From Chenopodium formosanum (taxonomy: Eukaryota; Streptophyta; Magnoliopsida; Caryophyllales; Amaranthaceae): a stretch of DNA of 64,000 nt. The DNA is taken from contig CM044871.1 in NCBI GenBank assembly GCA_024500155.1, forward strand, positions 37,736,228 through 37,800,227, in the 5' to 3' direction. Below the pieces are notes generated by a model that had not been told where the DNA came from, searched no databases, and saw only the letters and a program-made list of their open reading frames with translations. This document shows positions 54,521 to 64,000 of this stretch, one piece after another. Numbering within the stretch: position 1 is the first letter of the stretch; each line of letters starts with the position of its first letter. The translations under genes and the position numbers were made by a program.

Positions 54521-56155
54521 GGATTTCTATTTTAATACCTGAATTTGTTTCGGCAATGATTTAGAATGAGTGGATGAGACTCGAAACGTTCTAAGTATTT
54601 CATGTGCGTAATTTTGATTAACATTATTGTCATATGAATAAAAAAGATCTCATTGGAAAGACCATCCGTAATGAGTTAAAAACATAGGATTTTACACGTA
54701 GGAAATTTGAGAAATATCTTTCACAACTAGGACCGAAATAACATTGCGCGCAACTGGAAAATTAAATCAAGCACCAAAAGCAGCTGAGGCATGTAGGAAT
54801 TAGCGCCAGGATTTTAATTGTAGCGCCAAACGCCAGCATTGGCGCCAGGCGCTACAGCTAAAATCTGGCGCCAGTCTCTGTTTGCTAGCGCCAAATTCCT
54901 CCAATACCGAGCCAGAAATATGCGTTCTAATTTCGACCAGTTTTTCGTATTGTTTGCTCGATCCTACTTCCTGGTTGAGTTTTTCTCACTTTTCTGAAAC
55001 CCATATGTGTTCTATATATGGACATAACTCTCTGAGAATTCATGCTCCATCTACCTGATTGAACGCTCTGAGCAACAAACGGTACATCCGAGAATGTTGA
55101 ATTCACCAAACCATGGAAGCGAGTTTTTTCTAAAACTCGCGGTGTCTCATCCACTCGCGCCAACCCTTCATGGTTAGGCTTCTGCGCGGTGCATCCGGAC
55201 AATTAACCATGGACCCTCTATTGACTAAACCATATCCCAAACTTTAGAGAACTAGAGTCATGGTTAGGTTGCAAACTCATTGCATCATATTGTGCCTACT
55301 TGACTAATTGTGCATTATTTGTTGTGCATATATATGTTTTCTTAACCGTTTGTTTGACTTGTGTTGAGATTTAATAAATTAATGACTTAAAGAACTTTGC
55401 CTAATTAATTAATTAATTAGAATCAGTAAAGTCTAATATTTTAATCAGAATTGACCTAGTACGACTTTAGGCATACCCCTGTTGATTAATAACACCGAAA
55501 ACAGTCCCAGATTGAAGCTCCAGTATTGGCGCCAAAGTCCAGACTGTAGCGCCACTCTGTGGAGTGTGGCGCCTAGCGACAGCTCCGTCGTATGGCGCTA
55601 CACTACACAGTGCGACGCCAGTCCTGTCGTTTTGCCGACAGTTTGGATTATTGATCAAGTCATCACTGTGTGTCTAATTAACAAGTTTACTAATTAATTC
55701 GGTTAAATTTCACTGTCAATAACACCTTGTCAAGTCATTAATTGAGTCTAGTCACATAGTCTAGCCACATGGTCATGACACAAGTCTTAACATGTCACCT
55801 ACACTCACTAGTCTTGGCACACACCTTGAGTACACATCACCATGACCATGTCTTAGGTTCATGCATGAGTCGGTTTTTTCCATAGTTTGAGTTGGGGGTA
55901 CATTCTATTCCTAATTCTTCATATCCCTCCATCTACATCATTTTTCTTCACATTCTATTCCAATCTTTCTTCACTTCCTCCATCCATTGCATGTTGAATA
56001 AAGTTTGAGTCAAATAATTAACAATAGATATCCCCTATTTCCTTTTCCACAGTACTTGGTCGAGGTGAGAAGGGCGATTAATCAAGGACAACCTCTTTAT
56101 TCAAGTCTCACTTTTTAATAAACCAATTCATCAAAAGAGGAAGGCTAAAAAGATA
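54521..56155 (+). other. E2 leader with two motif clusters
   Basis: No gene. Cluster 1 at 54780-54900 (TTAGCGCCAGG, GTAGCGCCAAACGCCAGC, TTGGCGCCAGGCGCTAC, CTGGCGCCAG, CTAGCGCCAAATTCC). Cluster 2 at 55525-55635 (TTGGCGCCAAAG, GTAGCGCCAC, TGGCGCCTAGCGACAGC, TGGCGCTACAC, GCGACGCCAG). The rest matches the E1 leader, including TAATTAATTAATTAATTAG and CATGTCACCTACACTCACTA. Confidence 0.7.
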
Positions 56156-57198
56156 ATGGCAAGTCAAGAAGAGGTCAATGAACATAGGAATCAATTGAAT
56201 GACGTGACTGAGGTTAGCTATCTAGTGACTATAAATTTCAGGGCATGAGTTCATAAGGGGTCTCGCTGGATAAGGAACTTCTTCCGCATAAGTTCAACGC
56301 CACTGACATCCCTAAATTCAAGGCAGCAGATAACCCTTACTTCCATCTAAGAGCTTTTGAAACTATAATGAGCATTAAGGGTATCGATAAGAAGGTTTTC
56401 CCCTCTCTGTTCCCACTATCTCTCGAGACTGTTTTCCAACAATGTTTCTTCTCCCTTGACAAAGAGAAAACCTCTACCTTGGAATCGATAGTAAACGCTT
56501 TCGTCGATAGGTACAAGTGCAATATTCAAGTGGAAACCGACCCTAGACAACTTGAGATGCTAAGACAAAAAGAGAATGAAGGCTTTACTTCTTTCTTTAA
56601 TAAATGGAGGAAAACTTCCGCTCAGATGATTGAGGCGCCCACTGAAAAAGAATCTGTGAGGATGTTTTTCAAGAATCTCCAAGAGAAGTATTCGAAGCAT
56701 TTAAAATATCAACACAACTTGAATACTTTCAAGGCCGTTTATGACATCAGAATCGAAATCGAAGATGACCTCGCAAAACAAAAAGCTACTAACATTAGCA
56801 ACCACAGTGGCTGGAAAGGAAAGAAGAACGACAATCCTTCTTCTTCCGAAAACGCCCACTCTAGTAATAATGTTAGTACCTTTGACTATAATGTTGTCTT
56901 AGCAATTGACAGTCAAGGATCTAAAAGGAAACCTAGGAGAGAGTTCACACCCATTGGAATGACCTACGATGCTGCTTTCGATTGTCTCTATGATCGAGGA
57001 TTAATCAAACCTATTGGCTTTACCGAGGATCCAACACCAGAAAATCGATCTTCGAGATGGAATACAAACTCCTATTGCAAGTACCATCGAGGACGCGGTC
57101 ATACTACTGATGAATGCTACAGTTTTCAAAATCACATTCAAAATCTCATAGAAGCAAATAAGAACTCATTGCCTCTAGCTAACGAGAAGAGTGGGTGA
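56156..57198 (+). pseudogene. E2 gag, N-terminal deletion and stop, C-terminal 276 residues open
   Basis: The ATG at 56156 gives MASQEEVNEHRNQLNDVTEV. A 76-bp deletion relative to E1 then shifts the frame and a stop follows. The remainder, open from about 56275 and with an ATG at 56368, carries the capsid-like region (HLRAFETIMSIKGIDKKVFP, FQQCFFSLDKEKTS, NAFVDRYKCN, GFTSFFNKWRKTSAQMIEA, FKAVYDIRIEIEDDLA). A Lys/Ser-rich linker and an intact zinc knuckle CKYHRGRGHTTDECYSFQNH follow near the end. A CAA-to-TAA stop at about 56250 lies before the open part. Gag-only coding capacity fits a non-autonomous element that once supplied its own particle protein. Confidence 0.85.
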
Positions 57199-59243
57199 TG
57201 ATGAAGAAAACAACACAAGACAAGAGGCAAGCTTCAACGACAAGATTTCGTGACCTCTTTTTTCTATTTCTTTTTTATTTACCCTTTCCCCAATAAGTCT
57301 GGCATTGGCACCTTTTTATTCTCCTTAGATTTATTTTGTAGGATCATTATATATTTTCTTTTAATAAAAATGAGCATTTATTTCCTTATATTGCATTATA
57401 AAAAAAAAATCCATGTCGAATTAAGCACAAGGTATACCAATGATTTAAGACACCCCTTGTAGCCACATCATATCTCCTTTCACTTTTCAAATTTACAATC
57501 CTTTCTTCATAAACCAATTTGAGCCTCGTCTAACGACAGACCCTTCTTTTTTCAACCTACATCTACCTAACCTTGGGATGCGATGGTGTGTAACTTATGA
57601 AATCTAAAAAGCTTGAGTGATTTCAAAAAATAAATAAGATAAGCAAAAAATAAATAAAAGTGTACAAAAGGGTAAGTGTTCCAAAGTCTTTGACATAAAC
57701 ATGTCTGTGATAAGAACACGTCTCAGATTGCGTCTCTTATCGAGTGCTCGGTACCGTGCCTGAGAAACATGAATGCCAAGTGAGTGATAGACCGCATGAT
57801 CGAGATTGACCACACTTATAAAAATAAAATAGATGTTATATCCAAAGATAAAAGTGAGCTAAAAAAAAGAGTAGAAACTCAAGCATAAAATTATAAAGAT
57901 TCAAAAGCGAGGTTGCACACCTTGGTGGCTTATCTAGGGTCTTGAGCATTTATCCCCTTCTTCTTCAAACCTTTAGCCTAACCACGTTACAACCCTTAAA
58001 AATACTTTTTGAGGTATACATACACTTGTGCGAGGTTCGGCTAAAGCTACGTTCGGCCTGATTCCTAATGGATACGTAGACAACCTCACATCGAGGTGCG
58101 GCCGTAATAAACATGCATTCATATTCACATTCACACACTCACACAATGATCATATCAAGGGATCTCATATGCTCATCCCTATTTACTTAGAGCTAGACTT
58201 GGGGGCTTGATCCCTACATCATTAGCTTACCTAGCCTAAGAGTCACCACCATTTGACTCTTTTCAATATATTTTTCTACATACTTAGCTCTTGCGGCCTA
58301 GCTTTAGTGTCACTATCACACACCACACAGATACATGACCAAATATACTTCCCTTATGAACCCTTTGTCATGGAATCTTAACATAACACTGAATCATGCC
58401 TTGTCACATCACTCATCAATCATAATTGTCATTACATCGAAGTATTAAGTGCTTAGCCTCCGTGCCTAAGTTACCCAAATACTTTCATCATGGAGTCAAC
58501 AGTTGAGATAGCCTAGGATGGATTAATCCTTGCACCTAGAGAGATAATATCAAACAACATTTGACTAAGCTCATTCAACATGCATCTTCAAACTTTCGAT
58601 TCTTTTTCGCATCTTTCTTTTTCGGGAGAAAGTCATACCTTCCACAAAAATGACGGAAATTTTTTGCTTTTTTTGCATTTTCGAGTCGCACGATCACATT
58701 ACGATGCACACAAAAGTCATGTAAACATTGAGTCATGTCGTGTCATTGAGTCTAACACATGTGTCATTTCACTTTGAGTCGAGTCAACCTCGAGTCAGTC
58801 AATCATATCGAGTCAAGTTTATACCTTGAGTCGTGTCAAGTTGATAAGTCAAGCAACATTAAACCTTAGGTCAACCATAAGATAATTGAAGAAATTGGCA
58901 AAGTTCTATAGTCAAAAATAAATACAGGTGCAGCAGAATAGGGGAGACCCTACTCTAGCGCCGGACGAAAACATCTAGCGTCTGGCAATAGATTTCAGCG
59001 CTTGGTGCTAGATCTCAGCGTCTGGCGACAGAGTCAATTCTTGGCGCCAGAGATATTTCAGCAGCGACAGAGCTCGAAGCCTCTCAGAAAGGTGATTTTG
59101 ACCTCATACAGCAATTTTGGGTTCCTTGGTACGCCAGTTAGCCCCTATAAGCAATTTGACATGATTAAGTAGTCGGTTTGATTACAGTCTAAGTGATCGA
59201 CTTGACAAAAGATCGTCTCACTTAGCTTAAAGCGCCTAAGAAT
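57199..59243 (+). other. E2 post-gag conserved noncoding block
   Basis: Collinear with E1 13108-15476 and partly E3 33130-34740. It contains AATAAAAATGAGCATTT, an A9 run, AAGGTATACCAATG, GTGCTCGGTACCG, the foldback at 58032-58087, CTTGGGGGCTTGATCC (58198), TCCGTGCCTAAGTTACC, and a GGCGCC/GCGTCTGG cluster at 58955-59055 (CTAGCGCCGG, CTAGCGTCTGGC, TCAGCGTCTGGCG, CTTGGCGCCAG). No coding frame. Confidence 0.6.
58032..58087 (+). other. Conserved nested foldback in E2
   Basis: Outer arms GAGGTT (58032) and AACCTC (58082), inner arms CTACGT (58047) and ACGTAG (58074), all perfect. Same spacing as E1 despite loop substitutions. Confidence 0.75.
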
Positions 59244-59935
59244 TGACTCATCTCCAGAGACGAGTGAACATATCCATCAAAGCTCTTTGCTCCAGAGACG
59301 CGTGGGCATATTATTCAAGCTCTTTTGTTCAAAGACACGTGGACATTCCTTTCAAAAGCTCTTTTGATCCAAAGACGCGAGGGCATATCATCAAAGCTCT
59401 ATTGTTCAGAGACGCGTGAACATTTCTTCCATCAAGCTCTTTGTTCAGAGACGCGTGGGCATATCATCAAAGCTCTTTTGTTCAGAGACGCGTGGACATT
59501 TCCTAAAAGCTCTTTGCTCCAGAGACGCGTGGGCATATTATTCAAGCTCTTTTATTCAAAGACGCGTAGACATTCCTTTCAAAAGCTCTTTTGCTCCAGA
59601 GACGCGTAGGCATATCATCAAAGCTCTATTGTTCAGAGACGCGTGAACATTTCTTCCATCAAACTCTTTGTTCAGAGACGCGTGGGCATATCATCAAAGC
59701 TCTTTTGTTCAGAGACGCGTGGACAATCCTTTTCAAGCTCTTTTGTTCAGAGACGCGTGGACATTTCCTACAAGCTCTTTTGCTCAGAGACGCGTGGGCA
59801 TCCTATTATCAATCTCTTCGTTCAGAGACGCGTGGACACATCATTCAGAAGATCATATCAAAAAGAAGCTATTTGTTAAGAGACGCGTGAACATATCAAA
59901 AAGAAGCTCTTTGTTCAGAGACGAGTGAACATTGA
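59244..59935 (+). repeat. E2 tandem array, 37-bp unit (GAGACGCGTGG)
   Basis: About eighteen copies of a unit starting CAGAGACGCGTGGGCATATC and ending AAGCTCTTTTGTT. A higher-order repeat is visible: 59280-59520 and 59515-59755 are near-copies. ACGCGT is palindromic. It is unrelated in sequence to the E1 and E3 arrays in the same slot. Apparent protein frames with repeated ETRGH or QRRVG are repeat artefacts. Confidence 0.92.
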
Positions 59936-59950
59936 AACAGCAAGGTGGCG

Positions 59951-60153
59951 TTCCCTAGATTGTGGAGTATTATCATAGCGGAAGAGGATTGTTTCAAGAG
60001 AAGCAATCTTCAATTGTATTCCCTTGGACGTGGAATATTATCAATGCAAATGAGGATTGTTTCTAGTGAAGCAATCTTCAATAGTATTCCCTTGGACGTT
60101 GAATATTATCAAAGCGGGGGAGGATCGTTTCAGGCGAATCAATCTTCTATATT
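59951..60153 (+). repeat. E2 second array, 3 x 68 bp
   Basis: Units start at 59951, 60019 and 60087 with TTCCCTTGGACGTGGAATAT or a variant. They contain GAGGATTGTTTC and end AAGCAATCTTCAAT. Exact 68-base period for the first two. Confidence 0.85.
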
Positions 60154-60439
60154 GAAAGCAGTTACAAGCGTAGCGATTTTCAAGCGGGATGGCATTCTTT
60201 AGCTTGCAGGAGGTCATCAAAACAACAAAGCAGCAACAAATCGGTTATTTTCAGAGACGTGTGCTCAACGGTGCAAGATACGCGTTTCTTAACCCTTTTA
60301 TCTGTTTTAACTAACGCTAGTTTTGCAGATATCGGCGTTACAAGGACTATTTAGGATCGCAGAACATTCTGAATCATTCTCCGTCCCTATCGATACTTTG
60401 ACTTTTGTTTTTGCAACTCGCGTTTCTCTAACCTCAGTC

Positions 60440-60453
60440 AAAGTGGGGGCTTC
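60440..60453 (+). other. Polypurine tract of E2
   Basis: AAAGTGGGGGCTTC directly before the 3' LTR. Similar CTTGGGGGCTT tracts occur upstream at 58198 and in E1 at 13871 and 14150. Confidence 0.75.
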
Positions 60454-62357
60454 TGTAGACACCAATTTGTGTCTCCCCAAAACCAAACCCAGTGATGAGT
60501 ACCTTTTGCCTCAAATCATAATCCAATGAAGCGAAAGTGTGAAAAGTTTAGTGTTGCGAAAAGTTTTAATTTCTTTTCTCTTCTCTTTGTTTTTGAAAAC
60601 TTATTTTAAGAAAACAGTCAATCCATTTTGGTTGGTCCATGATATGGGTAAAATAGTAGTTTAGTTGGATAGGGCTTGACAAGAGCTTTCCAATGATATA
60701 TTTTAAGCCCAATTCCGATGAATAATGAGGAAGTTATGGCCAATTTACTAAATTGGGCCCGGTTTGAGCTTTATATACGGCCCAATGATCTAGGGGAGGG
60801 CCTAATATGATTTATCATTCCTAATGCAATTAGGAACGTTTTTAGTCTTCTAGATTCTTCTAGAAGGTTCTTTTCATTCATAATTCAATTAGCATTGATA
60901 AATTGACTTTTGTTGACTTTTTAGAGTTTTAATTAAAATCAAAGAGCATTTTTCAGGAAAAATACGATTTTATCCTCCTGTACGGTAATTTTTACCTGAT
61001 TTTAAGAAAACGCGTAATTTTCCAGATCATCGCCAAACGCCAGATGTAGCGTCTGGCGCTACGCTTGGCGATGGTTCGGTTTTTTGTGCGCCAGACTCTG
61101 TTTTGATATTTTATCTTTTTTGGCTGATTTTTCTATAAATAACGTATTAAAAACTCCGTTTTCGATAACCAGTTTTAACCATTCTTCATTTAAAAATCAG
61201 TTTTCACCAATTCTCTCTATTAATTTACCAACTCTCATTAAGAAATTCTTGATTCTCTTTCTCTTTCTTAGCCTAGCTTTTTACAAACACAATTCCTCAT
61301 ACATTAGCACTAGACACACCTAGCTAAGTTCGAAGTTGCTTTCGCCCGAGACGTGAAAGGTTTAATTTCTGAGGGTTTGTTCCAAAATCTCTCTTTCAAT
61401 TATTTAATTTAATCCTTGTTTATTATTTTCCTTGAAATTACTAACACGTGTACTTTGTTATTAGAAAGAGGTACGAGGCATCAAAGTAAGTACTTTAATG
61501 GTTTTAATTGATGTTATGATATATAGTTCATGTTTATGATGTTATTATGATTCCTAGTATCATGTCTAGGGTAATTTTAATATCAAGTATGATTAAAAGT
61601 ACGATGCCTTTTATGTTCTTCCTAATATTTGTGATTTTTAGTATCATGTTAGGGTTAAAGCTTTGATTTTTATTGCTTAGTGACATGCTAGGGTTTGTTA
61701 TTAATCTTGTTAGTATCATGCCTAGGATCTTGCTATTATTATGCTTTAGCATGATTATTATGATTATGATTATTATAATTGTTATTATGATGATTATTGT
61801 TATAATTATTATTATTTATTACTTATTATGTTGCTTGATATATTTATTTTTTTATTGCTTGATCACACCTTTTACGCATGTTTAAAGGGAATTTGTACTT
61901 GTAATCACGCTTAATAAGATAATTAATAATTTTGTTTAGGGTTAATATGATTATAACTCAAGTGATCGCCAATAATAGTTTATTTGTGCATTAAAATTCA
62001 ACCAACATAGATAAATAGGTTTAGGGTTAATCCTATTGATTGCATGTTAATCAGAAAGCGCACATGAATACGATCATAATAAAGTAGAGGCATATTTTTA
62101 GGGCAAGTTCAATCTCTTTTAGGTTGGATTTGTACCTTCATCCCCGAACCCTTATTTGGTTCAAGACCTTATGGAGTTGATGATCTCTTAGATCGTAAAG
62201 GGGTGTAACCTTCACCCTGTGAACGGTTTATAAGTTCCTAAAAACTTGTTGGAGACTCTTTTGCTCTATCTTCTTCCCTTTTGGACGCCACCGTACTTTA
62301 GAATATGATCACAGTGGGGTTCAAGCTAGGGGATTAATGCTTGAATTATTCCCTACA
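60454..62357 (+). repeat. E2 3' LTR
   Basis: Begins TGTAGACACCAATTTG and ends TTATTCCCTACA. Short GGCGCC-like cluster 61022-61076, TATA box 61133-61142, microsatellite 61740-61830. Several indels relative to the 5' LTR indicate an older insertion than E4. Confidence 0.9.
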
Positions 62358-62496
62358 ATAATTTTAATGCATAATTGTTGTTCTAAGCACTTCAATTTAC
62401 ATTAAAAATTTACAAGTACATTCTATGTGAACAAAACAAAAGAGAAATAAAGTTCAAACACAAAGTCAAAATTAGAACAAAAAAAAGCTTATATGT
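62358..62496 (+). other. E7 3' DNA resuming after E2
   Basis: Starts with the second ATAAT and then TTTTAATGCATAATTGTTGT, matching the repeat copy at 51652. It becomes A-rich and ends at the next LTR. Confidence 0.55.
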
Positions 62497-63495
62497 CATG
62501 GGTCGGGACTAGGGCGTTGGACTAATCCTCCCTAACCGAAACAAAATTTATAAACACTTAACTAACCTAAATACAAGTATAGAGGTAAGTCAAGGGTCGA
62601 ACCCATAGAAACGGTAATATCTAAGTGCTTTCATGTGTCTAAGCTAGGTCGATGTCTAATGATAAAAGGTGACACTAACGAAGAAACCAAACAAATAGGA
62701 ATCAATATAACGAAACACTAGGGTTTAGGATCCACATATAAAAGCAATGACCATAGCAAATTGGGATAGGAAGTTGACTAAGTCGAGTGATGCGAGGGAA
62801 AACCAATCATGCAACCAAAAGAGCATATCAAGCTATTTTCCTAAAGGTCTAACTAGCGTCAACTACGATAAACTCTAGATAGGAACGTCACAAGACACAT
62901 CAATCGTTAAATGCAAGCCACAAATCAATGGTCCGTATCAATGTGAACCTATAATGCAATCTAGTGTGAATAACTAGGGTGATCAAGCCTAAATCAAACA
63001 CACACATGCACATAATCAATTAACCAATTGAATCACATCATCAACTCCATCAATTTCCCCAATTTACATCAATACATCACATTATATAAGCTTCTCCATC
63101 ACCCTAGCAAAGAAACTACTCTAACAACATCATCAAATCAACAAACAACTATTGAAAACAAGAATTAACAATCTAAGAAGGACAATTACACTAATCAAAT
63201 ATCAAACAACAAAATTAAACGAAAATCAAATTAACCAAACATGAATATTAAACAAAACAATAAATGAGATAGAGTTTAGAAATGCTCATTGATAATAGAG
63301 AAGACTCCAATACAATTGTCACCATTGAATCTTCAATCTCTCAATCACCATTGAAATTCATCACTTTCTCTCTCTAAAATCTACCCCTAAAACTTACCCT
63401 AAAACTAGAGAGAGAAGCTCTCCACTAAGCTAAGAATATGATCAAAATCTAAAATAAAACTTATTCTAAACTTGCCCCAAAAATTGGGTTACAAA

Positions 63496-63506
63496 GATAT
63501 TTATAG
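63496..63506 (-). promoter_or_regulatory. TATA box of right-edge LTR
   Basis: The minus strand reads CGCCTCTATAAATATC, immediately downstream of the GC-rich cluster in minus orientation. Confidence 0.6.
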
Positions 63507-63539
63507 AGGCGCGAAAACACCAAAAACCGAGCAACAAAT

Positions 63540-63602
63540 ACTCAAGGAGGCGCGCCCGTGCAGCAGGAGAGGTGCGCCCGCACCATGGGGAGGTAAGCCC
63601 GC
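63540..63602. repeat. GCGCCCG-type motif cluster in right-edge LTR
   Basis: GGAGGCGCGCCCGTGC, GAGGTGCGCCCGCACC and GAGGTAAGCCCGCG: three related motifs within 60 bases, the second partly self-complementary (GTGCGCCCGCAC). Same position relative to the TATA box as in the other LTRs. Confidence 0.65.
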
Positions 63603-64000
63603 GTTTATTCCCTTGTTAGTTGCTGACTTTCTTCCCTCTCACTGAATTTGGATATATGCCTCCAATCCTAAGACATGTATTTCTATCTTGTGGACGTCCG
63701 GCTCGAATACCGGACCATTTCGGCTCGAATACCGACTTTTTTTTTCATCTTTTACTTTTTTAAAGTCATGCTAAAGTTTCAATGACATATCGAGGGACTT
63801 TAGACCAATGATGACATGATTGAGAGGAAATCCTCCCCTTTTATTCTTTTAAAACCGATTTCTTCTCATGACCTGACATCACCCATAATACTTTTACTTG
63901 TAAGAGCGTCTACAATTGCATAGGATCAATCTAGATTCTTTAGCGCGTTAAGACTAGGAGGTACTTTTTCTACCCTTAAAAGCTTCTTGTTTTAAACACT

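Larger units (their letters stand above)
52523..62357 (+). mobile_element. E2: complete gag-only Ogre-like LTR element
   Basis: LTRs at 52523-54497 and 60454-62357 begin TGTAGACACC and end CCCTACA. The target duplication ATAAT lies at 52518-52522 and 62358-62362. The interior (54498-60453) has a primer site, leader, gag pseudogene, long noncoding block, 37-bp and 68-bp arrays and a polypurine tract. No protease, RT, RNase H or integrase was ever visible between gag and the 3' LTR, as in E1. It is larger than typical gag-only elements because of the long LTRs and noncoding blocks. It must have been mobilised in trans. Confidence 0.93.
40315..62496 (+). mobile_element. E7: decayed Ogre-like element, interrupted by a solo LTR and by E2
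   Basis: The LTR start TGTAGACATCC is at 40315. Gag-protease is at 41018-45825 (broken by an insertion at 43085-44345), RT, RNase H and integrase at 45826-48535, hairpins, the conserved foldback, an antisense DUF7745-like frame, and repeated 3' DNA to 52522. E2 then interrupts, and the flank resumes at 62358. No complete LTR or primer site is left. Integrase and linker sequences are of Ogre type. Frameshifts and stops are numerous, so this is an old copy. It shares LTR start and foldback with E1-E3. Confidence 0.75.
62497..64000 (-). mobile_element. Partial LTR at right edge, minus strand, unclassified
   Basis: On the minus strand the block ends ...GACCCATGACA at about 62496, an LTR-like CA end. 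Further in are GGGTTCGACCCTTGACTTACC, a TATA box (63496-63506) and a GC-rich motif cluster (63540-63602). GTCAAGGGTCGAACCCATAG and the layout resemble the left-edge LTR. 63603-64000 may be the U3 part or another element: it has no gene, only two CGGCTCGAATACCG copies (63699 and 63722) and pyrimidine-rich stretches. The LTR start lies outside or is not recognisable. Confidence 0.45.

Noticed and set aside
59244..59935. Regular array resembling a CRISPR and a repeat protein
   Set aside because: Units are contiguous 37-bp repeats without unique spacers, in a plant LTR element. The repeated peptide frames exist in three phases and are artefacts of the array.

Overview
This window is plant nuclear repeat DNA, almost certainly a eudicot with a large, retrotransposon-rich genome. 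The evidence is several Tat/Ogre-like and Retand-like Ty3/gypsy elements, a plant L1-type LINE with a DUF4283 ORF1, plant mobile domain (PMD) and DUF7745-like reading frames, a Mutator-like inverted-repeat element, and AT-rich noncoding sequence. I found no ordinary single-copy gene, tRNA, rRNA or CRISPR. Species is not determinable by eye. Ogre plus Retand-type elements would fit, for example, a Caryophyllales genome, but that is only a guess.

Layout, with my working names. 1-1609: two partial LTRs on the minus strand. 1610-4710: noncoding DNA plus a six-exon PMD pseudogene (minus), here called E8. 4835-8290: a 3'-truncated LINE (minus). 8310-17419: E1, a gag-only LTR element with damaged ends. 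17420-20120: E5, a pol fragment of a Retand/Tat-like element (minus). 20121-39144: E3, an LTR element with no gag or pol. Its 5' LTR is split by E4 (21277-30956, 638-bp LTRs, AAAGG target duplication). Its 3' LTR is split by a 1.14-kb Mutator-like foldback (37227-38370). 39145-40314: E6, gag N-terminus plus LTR of an E4-type element (minus), probably the other half of E5. 40315-52522, continuing at 62358-62496: E7, a decayed Ogre-like element with gag, protease, RT, RNase H, integrase and an antisense DUF7745-like frame. A 1.25-kb solo LTR interrupts its protease. 52523-62357: E2, a structurally complete gag-only relative of E1 (LTRs of 1975 and 1904 bp, ATAAT target duplication) inserted into E7. 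62497-64000: a partial LTR (minus).

E1, E2 and E3 share LTR ends, primer site context (E1 and E2), leader, a long conserved noncoding block and a 3' tandem array, but keep only gag (E1, E2) or nothing coding (E3). They would have needed proteins from another element. E7, which has the matching TGTAGACA LTR start and the same noncoding foldback, is the kind of element that could have supplied them. E4 carries gag-protease and integrase but has lost RT and RNase H. It also carries a spliced antisense gene with its own TATA box.

The most unusual signal is not a gene. Each LTR family carries clusters of its own short GC-rich palindromic motif: TTCGGCCGAA, GGCGCC-like, CCGTGTCACGG, GTTGCGCGC or CACGTG. 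The clusters lie just upstream of the LTR TATA box, and in several families they recur at matching positions in the leader and after the coding region. Positions are conserved while motif sequences are entirely different between families. A 56-nt nested foldback is conserved across E1, E2, E3 and in part E7, and non-homologous tandem arrays occupy one homologous slot. These are the other observations most worth checking.
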